From: a virus
Virus record (IMG/VR): IMGVR_UViG_3300044614_000566
Location: 1 to 27,966 of that record
Reading direction: 5' to 3' (one strand)
Length of the DNA stretch: 27,966 nucleotides
Shown here: positions 23,136-27,966 of the stretch, one piece after another
Position numbering within the stretch: position 1 is the stretch's first letter
How the letters are laid out: every line of letters starts with the position of its first letter
The notes under the pieces: model-generated
The model's input: only the letters and a program-made list of their open reading frames with translations
The model's database searches: none
What the model was told of the DNA's origin: nothing
Made by a program: the position numbers and the translations under genes

Positions 23136-24323
23136 ATGGCGGAATCAACCCCATATCTTCTTCCGAATACTCAGGGAAGATACGTTACAGTACCTGTTAC
23201 AAATACAAGTGGAGAAGTCTATCGTATAAATGACGATGGAACCAGGACGATTTACGCTGATTATTTTGTAGAGAACGGAAATACTATTCTTGAATCATCT
23301 ACATTTGCCTCGGAAGAATTTAATAGAAATTTAGCACAGAATTCTCAGGGATATAGATCAACAATCGGCAATTCTATAATTCAGGCAAGTGGTGGTCCTA
23401 CTCAGACAGCAGCACCAAATTCGGATCAACAAGGCGGTTCTGCTCCGATAACTCAACCGACCACGGGTACTGAACTTACTGCTGCTATGTTGGTGTATCC
23501 CGAAGATCTTGGAAGTACCGAGCAAGATAGAATTAAATTTCAGGCATTAAAATATGTTCCAAGAGGATTACCAGATAATACTTCAGGGCAATTTGAATCA
23601 ATCAAACCAAATTACGAAATAGCAGATATACCAGTATTTTTACCAATTCAGTCTCCAATCACAGATCAAAATTCCGTTGGATGGGAAGGAGATACATTGA
23701 ATCCAATTGAATTGAAAGCAGTTCAGTTATCATTATCTCTGATGCAAAACGAAAATATGGAGCAATTGCAACAAGAGGTAGCAAAAACTTTTACTGCTGC
23801 TATGAATACCTTAAAAAAAGAATCGCAAGCAGTAAGAACTTATCTTGCCGGACAAGCAGTTGGTGTTAATAACCTTCTTTCCAGATTGGATGGACAAGTC
23901 CTTAATCCAAACTTAGAGTTATTATTTCAAGGTCCACAGTTAAGACCTTTCAATTTTACCTTTAAAATGTCTGCTAGAAATAGACCAGAAGCAATAATTA
24001 TTAAAAAAATTATAAAATACTTTAAACAAAATATGTCGTCTAGTGTTGGAGATAATGGTTTATTTTTAAAAGCACCTAACATCTTTAAAATTGAATATCA
24101 AAAAGGAAGAACAACCAAACACCGGTCAATAAATTTAATCAAAGAATGTGCTCTTACAAATTGCTCCGTTGATTATACTCCCCTAGGAAGTTATATGACT
24201 TACAGTGATGATGAGGCTACAATGATTGCCTATACTATGACGTTATCATTCCAAGAACTTACCCCAGTTTATGATAGAGATTATCTCACCGGTGAAGGAA
24301 AAGATCACCCCATAGGATACTAA
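23136..24323 (+). CDS. gp48: Baseplate tail tube cap protein gp48
   Basis: The 395-aa protein ends with the conserved gp48 block: NPNLELLFQGPQLRPFNFTF, KMSARNRPEAIIIKKIIKYF, LFLKAPNIFKIEYQKG and IKECALTNCSVDYTPLGSYM, then the closing SFQELTPVYDRDYL. T4 gp48 is 364 aa and caps the baseplate where the tail tube starts. The N-terminal half is less conserved and Gln/Ser/Thr-rich. The stop is directly followed by gp53 (ATG at 24325), as in the T4 cluster 53-48-54, although the order differs. It is expected to be a late gene, read from the gp4 promoter. Confidence 0.88.
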   Translation: MAESTPYLLPNTQGRYVTVPVTNTSGEVYRINDDGTRTIYADYFVENGNTILESSTFASEEFNRNLAQNSQGYRSTIGNSIIQASGGPTQTAAPNSDQQGGSAPITQPTTGTELTAAMLVYPEDLGSTEQDRIKFQALKYVPRGLPDNTSGQFESIKPNYEIADIPVFLPIQSPITDQNSVGWEGDTLNPIELKAVQLSLSLMQNENMEQLQQEVAKTFTAAMNTLKKESQAVRTYLAGQAVGVNNLLSRLDGQVLNPNLELLFQGPQLRPFNFTFKMSARNRPEAIIIKKIIKYFKQNMSSSVGDNGLFLKAPNIFKIEYQKGRTTKHRSINLIKECALTNCSVDYTPLGSYMTYSDDEATMIAYTMTLSFQELTPVYDRDYLTGEGKDHPIGY

Positions 24324-24324
24324 A

Positions 24325-25347
24325 ATGGCAAAACCATACTTCAGACAAGTACCTAACTTTGAGTACATCAGTAGAAATACTGACGAACAGAATATTTCTG
24401 ACTATGTACCCGTAAAGAATTTCTTCAAACGTGGAAAACTTCGCGATGATATTTTCGGCAATCTAAACTTCTTTGAGAAGTATTCAATCATTGGTAACGA
24501 AAGACCTGATAATGTTGCCTTTAAGTACTACAATGATGATACTTTAGACTGGATAGTTCTTCTTTCAAATAACATTCTGAATATCCAATCAGAATGGCCT
24601 ATGACGCAAAGAACTTTTGATAAGGTAATGTTAGAAAAATATGGTTCTTATGAAAACTTATATTCAGGTATTCATCATTATGAAACAGAGGAGATACGTG
24701 ACTCTTTAGGTTTTGTTGTTCTGAAGTCGGGTATTCGTGTTCCTCCTGATTGGAAAACTAACGGAAACTTTGTAGAAATCAGCAACTCATCTATTCTTTT
24801 CATTTCTTCGGGCGATGGCGTTAATCCATCAACCACAGTAAATGTAGGAACTACTAATGGTATTATAGGTCTTGAAGTTGGAAGTGAAGTTATTATTGAT
24901 GGTGTATCTGAAGTTGAATACAACGGTAGATTCGTTGTTACTGGTATCAGTGCGTTTTCTGGTAATATTGCTTTCAACTTTACATTTGAACTTGCATCAG
25001 TACCAAATATAGCAACTCCAGTATTATCAACAGCAAGAACAGAATTAATCAGTTATGTTCTTCCGGAGACAACAGAAACACGTGGTAACTCTTATTACTA
25101 TGAATTCTGGGATCCAGGTCAAGGCAATACTGTCTTAGTTCCTTCAAGTGAGTTTGTGAGACCGATTACTAATTATCAATATGAATTAAGAATTGAAGAC
25201 GATAAGAGAAACATTTATGTACTTAAACCAAGATACCTGAATGTTGTATTCAATGACCTTGATGATGTTTTTCCTTATAAGAGAGGAGGTTCTCAGTTCA
25301 TTTCACCAACTCTTAAGCGCGGAGACAATATACGCTTATATACTTGA
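24325..25347 (+). CDS. gp53: Baseplate wedge protein gp53 with an inserted beta module
   Basis: The N-terminal 140 residues match gp53: YFRQVPNFEYISRNTDEQNI, KRGKLRDDIFGNLNFFEKY, ERPDNVAFKYYNDDTLDWIV, NNILNIQSEWPM and HHYET. T4 gp53 is 196 aa and joins wedges to the hub; this one is 340 aa. The extra length is mostly a module at about residues 158-235 (VGSEVIIDGVSEVEYNGRFV) that closely resembles the repeated modules in the 2018-aa fibre. The end (DDVFPYKRGGSQFISPTLKR) returns to gp53-like sequence. It lies one base after gp48 and is followed by the terminator at 25356-25377. Confidence 0.88.
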   Translation: MAKPYFRQVPNFEYISRNTDEQNISDYVPVKNFFKRGKLRDDIFGNLNFFEKYSIIGNERPDNVAFKYYNDDTLDWIVLLSNNILNIQSEWPMTQRTFDKVMLEKYGSYENLYSGIHHYETEEIRDSLGFVVLKSGIRVPPDWKTNGNFVEISNSSILFISSGDGVNPSTTVNVGTTNGIIGLEVGSEVIIDGVSEVEYNGRFVVTGISAFSGNIAFNFTFELASVPNIATPVLSTARTELISYVLPETTETRGNSYYYEFWDPGQGNTVLVPSSEFVRPITNYQYELRIEDDKRNIYVLKPRYLNVVFNDLDDVFPYKRGGSQFISPTLKRGDNIRLYT

Positions 25348-25355
25348 ATAATAAA

Positions 25356-25377
25356 AAAGGAGCATTGCTGCTCCTTT
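25356..25377. terminator. Hairpin terminator between convergent gp53 and gp32 genes
   Basis: AAAGGAGCA (25356-25364), loop TTGC (25365-25368) and TGCTCCTTT (25369-25377) form a perfect 9-bp stem. On the left a further run of A (25353-25358) gives a U-tract for the leftward gp32 transcript, so termination should be strongest for that side, while the rightward gp53 transcript gets only three T. Confidence 0.85.
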
Positions 25378-25386
25378 AGAAATTTA

Positions 25387-26343
25387 TCAGTCTTCAGCCA
25401 ATTTCTGGAAATACGACATTGCATCATCTTCATCATCGTCATCCTGAGTAATCTTAGGAAGTGAAGGAGACTTAGAACGACTATAGGATTCTTCTAGTTC
25501 TTCCATTACACGTTCTTCACGACTTGCAGGAGCACTGTAAGACTCATACTCATCTTCTTGCTCCAGTACAGCACGAGACTGTGTGGGAGAAGAAGTTTTA
25601 CTGAGACCAAGGACATTATTCATACGTCGTTCAAGATCCTCATAGGACTTGAATTGGTCTGGTGATGTAATTGCACTCAGGGAATACTCTTTCTTCCAGA
25701 GGGCTTCAAGAGCATCATCATCATCCAGTAGTGGTGCAACTCGGTCAAATTCCGACTTGTCGTAATTCCAATACCCATCTTTCTTTACGATTTTGAGTTT
25801 GAAGTTAGCACCCTGCCAGAAATCAAAAGGATTGATTGGATCCTCATCATCAAATTCTGGTTGCATAGCATTAAGAATCTTATCAAAGATTTTCTTACCA
25901 TACTTAAACAGAAATACTTTACCTTCGTTCTGAGGATTTGCAGGATCCTTTACAACGTAGATGTTAGAGTAGTAAGATAGTTTACGCTTTTGCTTACGTA
26001 CAGTTTCTTTATCTTTCTCATTGCCACTGTTCCACAGACCGCGATTATACTCACTCACGGGGTCTTTTTGTCCAATGGTAGTGAGACTGTTTTCAATATA
26101 CCATCCTCCGTTACCTTGGAATGCATGAGAATACATTTTTGCCCAGGGAACCTCTTCGCCATCAGGAGCAGGTAGGAAGCGAATGACTGCAGAACCTACA
26201 CCCGTTTTATCCATCTCTGGTTTCCAGAGACGTTCATCAGCACCATTATTTGATGTTGTACTCATCTTCTCAACTTGCTTCACCAGTTTTTCAGTCAGTG
26301 AACCAAGGGAGGATTGCTTTTTAAGATTTGAAAAATTTGACAT
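25387..26343 (-). CDS. gp32: Single-stranded DNA-binding protein gp32
   Basis: The 318-aa protein matches gp32. The N-terminal basic LAST-like part (FSNLKKQSSLGSLTEKLVKQ) mediates cooperative binding. The core has WKPEMDKTGVGSAVIRFLPA, VPWAKMYSHAFQGNGGWYIE, NSLTTIG and SYYSNIYVVKDPANPQNEGK, and FLFKYGKKIFDKI, with aromatic residues expected to stack on bases. The acidic, Ser-rich tail (SYSRSKSPSLPKI then Asp-rich DDDDEDDAMS) is the region that contacts other replication proteins. T4 gp32 has a zinc ribbon (Cys/His); no such set of cysteines appears here, as in other cyanophage gp32. It follows the DUF1825-like gene in the gp33-gp59-gp32 block and has a GAGG Shine-Dalgarno. Confidence 0.95.
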   Translation of the reverse strand: MSNFSNLKKQSSLGSLTEKLVKQVEKMSTTSNNGADERLWKPEMDKTGVGSAVIRFLPAPDGEEVPWAKMYSHAFQGNGGWYIENSLTTIGQKDPVSEYNRGLWNSGNEKDKETVRKQKRKLSYYSNIYVVKDPANPQNEGKVFLFKYGKKIFDKILNAMQPEFDDEDPINPFDFWQGANFKLKIVKKDGYWNYDKSEFDRVAPLLDDDDALEALWKKEYSLSAITSPDQFKSYEDLERRMNNVLGLSKTSSPTQSRAVLEQEDEYESYSAPASREERVMEELEESYSRSKSPSLPKITQDDDDEDDAMSYFQKLAED

Positions 26344-26390
26344 TTATGCCTCGTATTGAATAGGATTTGGCCTTTGTGTACTTTGCTATT

Positions 26391-26735
26391 CTACAGGTCT
26401 GACTCTGCTTTGTCAATCTGGTCTTTCATGACCTCAAGCATTTTGGACATGTTATTGAAAATGACGTTCATATCAACTCCAGAAGGAAGACCCATTAGGA
26501 TTGCAGAATCCATGATTCTTTCCTTCATTTCTTTTGCTTCAATATCATCGGAAAGACTTAATCGCGTATAAAGAACTTTTTGTTTGTCAAGAAGTCTTTC
26601 TAAAAGTTCAACATGCTTCATCTTATCTTCTTTAGTCATACCAGGAAACCTAAATACGTTTCCGTATATGTCTTCTTGAAGTTCAGAAATTTCAGTCATC
26701 TCTGCGCGGACGACTTCAGATTCAAAAAAACTCAT
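26391..26735 (-). CDS. DUF1825-like protein (114 aa)
   Basis: The protein starts MSFFESEVVRAEMTEISELQ and has FPGMTKEDKMKHVELLERLL, DKQKVLYTRLSLSDDIEAKE and a C-terminal helical tail. The first 70 residues resemble DUF1825, a family of cyanobacterial helical proteins of unknown function also found in cyanophages (start M-G/S-F-F-x-S-E, then a lysine-rich helix and the R-L/F-x-L-S-D/E-D motif). The longer C-terminal half (MGLPSGVDMNVIFNNMSKML) is phage-specific. It overlaps gp59 by 4 bases (ATGA, 26732-26735) and sits before gp32, suggesting a replication link. A strong AGGAG sits just before the ATG. Confidence 0.7.
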   Translation of the reverse strand: MSFFESEVVRAEMTEISELQEDIYGNVFRFPGMTKEDKMKHVELLERLLDKQKVLYTRLSLSDDIEAKEMKERIMDSAILMGLPSGVDMNVIFNNMSKMLEVMKDQIDKAESDL

Positions 26736-27343
26736 TGTTCTCCTAAAATAACTTCTTTCAAAATTCTCTTATAACAAAATACATCTATATGTATGAAAGG
26801 AGAATACTTTTGAATTCTTCTACTTACGGTTTCCCACACAGGGTCTTTAAGTTTTTTATCAAAGTTATTTCTAAACAGAAAAATTTTATCATAGATTACT
26901 AAAGTCTCTAGACTAAGTTTTCCACTCAGAAACTTCTTTAAGAGTGGTGGATGTCCTTTATTACATTTAAATACATCATCAAATTTATTCTCTTCAAAGA
27001 AACTTTGAGATTCTTGTTTAAAAATATAGGATAATGATTGAACTTTTTTCTGCCAGTTTCTGTACCTATCTTCACCTTCTTTTACTATGCTTCCAACCCA
27101 TAATGTTTCTGGATTGTCATAGGAAACAAAATTAGATACAAAAAAATCAATTATTTCTTTATCTGATTTTTGTCGGGAAAGTTTTTCAAACCAAAATCTG
27201 TCCCGCCGGCCGTAGAAAGATTCAATACTACATTTTGATTTTCCGCGAAATTTATGATAATCAAAATTTTCTTTGGTGAAATGATTTTTTAGAGACAAAT
27301 ATGTTTTATATACTTCAAATGGTGTCACTTTGGAGATACTCAT
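26732..27343 (-). CDS. gp59: Helicase loader gp59
   Basis: The 203-aa, all-helical, basic protein matches gp59, which loads the gp41 helicase onto gp32-covered DNA. Conserved blocks are TPFEVYKTYLSLKNHFTKEN, FYGRRDRFWFEKLSRQKSDK, EIIDFFVSNFVSYDNPETLW, VGSIVKEGEDRYRNWQKKVQ and SLSYIFKQES. Length matches T4 (217 aa). Its Shine-Dalgarno (GAGGAG, about 27353-27358) lies inside the 3' end of the upstream HNH gene, with which the coding region overlaps by 29 bases. Its stop overlaps the start of the DUF1825-like gene. Expected as early/middle gene in the replication block. Confidence 0.9.
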   Translation of the reverse strand: MSISKVTPFEVYKTYLSLKNHFTKENFDYHKFRGKSKCSIESFYGRRDRFWFEKLSRQKSDKEIIDFFVSNFVSYDNPETLWVGSIVKEGEDRYRNWQKKVQSLSYIFKQESQSFFEENKFDDVFKCNKGHPPLLKKFLSGKLSLETLVIYDKIFLFRNNFDKKLKDPVWETVSRRIQKYSPFIHIDVFCYKRILKEVILGEQ

Positions 27344-27752
27344 AAATTAATTTTCTCCTCATATCAAAATCAACATTTTCTAACCAATACTTTCTCATCA
27401 GTTTATTTTCAGCATTAGTATATTTCCTATGACATTTTTTACATAAAATCTCACATTTTTTCCATTCACCACTAATCATTGTGTGACGATAAGATGCTTC
27501 TGTTATTTTAACTAGAGGATCAATATGATTGAATTCTAAGTTTTGTGTTGAAGAACAGTTTTTACATTTTCCGCCAAGATTTTTAATAATTTGTTCTTTT
27601 AATGAATAGTATAAATCTTTTTGTTTTTCTAATATTGTCTCTTTATTTCTATGATACCACTCTCTTTGTAGTTCTTGAGTTCTTTTTTTCTTAGCAGGAT
27701 CTTTACGATAATTTCGCATATACTCTGCTTTCTGTTCTTTAGACCAACTCAT
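27315..27752 (-). CDS. HNH homing endonuclease
   Basis: The 145-aa protein has a basic N-terminus (MSWSKEQKAEYMRNYRKDPA) of a helical type common in such proteins, then a zinc-binding HNH domain: GKCKNCSSTQNLEFNHIDPL, and CEILCKKCHRKYTNAENKL. The two CxxC pairs plus N and H residues match the HNH nuclease core (H in FNHIDP, N/H in KKCHRKY). Free-standing HNH endonucleases between replication genes are typical of T4-like phages. It lies between gp33 and gp59, overlaps gp59 by 29 bases and has its own exact late promoter box 23 bases upstream. Presence in cyanophage relatives will vary. Confidence 0.85.
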   Translation of the reverse strand: MSWSKEQKAEYMRNYRKDPAKKKRTQELQREWYHRNKETILEKQKDLYYSLKEQIIKNLGGKCKNCSSTQNLEFNHIDPLVKITEASYRHTMISGEWKKCEILCKKCHRKYTNAENKLMRKYWLENVDFDMRRKLIYEYLQSDTI

Positions 27753-27775
27753 TTTATTTAAGAAAAGTCTTTAAA

Positions 27776-27783
27776 TATTTATA
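27776..27783 (-). promoter_or_regulatory. Consensus T4-type late promoter (TATAAATA) for the HNH gene
   Basis: Exact match on the minus strand, 23 bases before the ATG at 27752, the same distance as for the GIY-YIG gene. A weak 7-bp AT-only inverted repeat (27753-27759 with 27787-27793) flanks it; it may be chance. Confidence 0.7.
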
Positions 27784-27793
27784 TAAAAATAAA

Positions 27794-27966
27794 TCAAAAA
27801 ATCAATTTAGCGCGTGAGGTTTTCTTGAGAAAATTAAGTTCCATTGCTTCGTACTTAATTTTTTCCTTCAATGGTTTAGAAATTAGTTTTGGAACTGATT
27901 CTAGATCAATACTATTTTGCTCACAGAAATATACGATTGCATCGATATAATTCATTTCAACATTTA
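27794..27966 (-). CDS. gp33: Late transcription co-activator gp33 (C-terminal part, runs off right edge)
   Basis: The frame ends at TGA 27796-27794 and is open to the window end; 56 residues are visible (NVEMNYIDAIVYFCEQNSID, then VPKLISKPLKEKIKYEAMEL and NFLKKTSRAKLIF). It matches the C-terminus of gp33 of T4-like cyanophages, the small protein that links host RNA polymerase to the sliding clamp for late transcription. It precedes gp59 and gp32 as in T4, with an HNH gene inserted. The start lies outside the window, so total length is unknown (T4 gp33 is 112 aa). Confidence 0.8.
   Translation of the reverse strand, partial: NVEMNYIDAIVYFCEQNSIDLESVPKLISKPLKEKIKYEAMELNFLKKTSRAKLIF

Noticed and set aside
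25348-25386. The hairpin as a riboswitch or small RNA
   Set aside because: It sits between two convergent stop codons with a simple 9-bp stem and A/T tracts, which is what a shared terminator looks like.

Overview
The window looks like part of the genome of a T4-like myovirus infecting marine cyanobacteria (a Synechococcus or Prochlorococcus cyanomyovirus). The basis is recognisable T4 families (gp33, gp59, gp32, gp53, gp48, gp4, gp26, gp51, gp5 and a gp27-like protein), T4-style late promoter boxes (TATAAATA and near variants), AT-rich DNA with tightly packed or overlapping genes, a CP12-like Calvin-cycle regulator, and a DUF1825-like protein otherwise known from cyanobacteria. No integrase, CRISPR array or insertion sequence was seen.

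Layout from left to right. Positions 1-96 are a divergent control region with late boxes facing both ways; the first five codons of a gene run off the left edge. Positions 97-6486 hold a 110-aa virion-like protein (+) whose stop abuts the stop of a 2018-aa fibre-like protein (-). Positions 6.5-9.05 kb are an accessory islet, all on the minus strand: a Mom-like DNA modification enzyme, a frameshifted GIY-YIG homing endonuclease, five tiny genes (one of 57 aa missed by length cut-offs) and a tRNA-Thr(UGU). The islet is driven by a near-perfect sigma70-type promoter at 9024-9052, unlike the late genes around it.

Positions 9.05-22.6 kb are a minus-strand virion module. In transcription order it holds a tail-tube-fold (gp54-like) protein, gp26, gp51 (59 aa), two large tape-measure/lysin-type proteins, a gp27-like hub, a CP12-like protein, gp5 (OB fold, no lysozyme domain), a beta-helical spike-like protein and fibre-associated proteins. 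A divergent late promoter region at 22630-22671 leads to gp4, gp48 and gp53 on the plus strand. A hairpin terminator at 25356-25377 separates gp53 from the convergent replication block read leftward: gp33 (partial), an HNH endonuclease, gp59, the DUF1825-like protein and gp32.

Together these genes build the baseplate hub and tail (gp26, gp51, gp27, gp5, gp48, gp53, the tape measure), complete the head (gp4), attach to the host (fibres), and support replication and late transcription (gp32, gp59, gp33). The most interesting signals are an inverted repeat that straddles a late promoter directly in front of the GIY-YIG gene, resembling the control of T4 I-TevI; the constitutive-looking early promoter embedded in a late module; the transfer of cell-wall hydrolase domains from gp5 to a 996-aa tail protein; and the CP12-like gene sitting between two hub genes.
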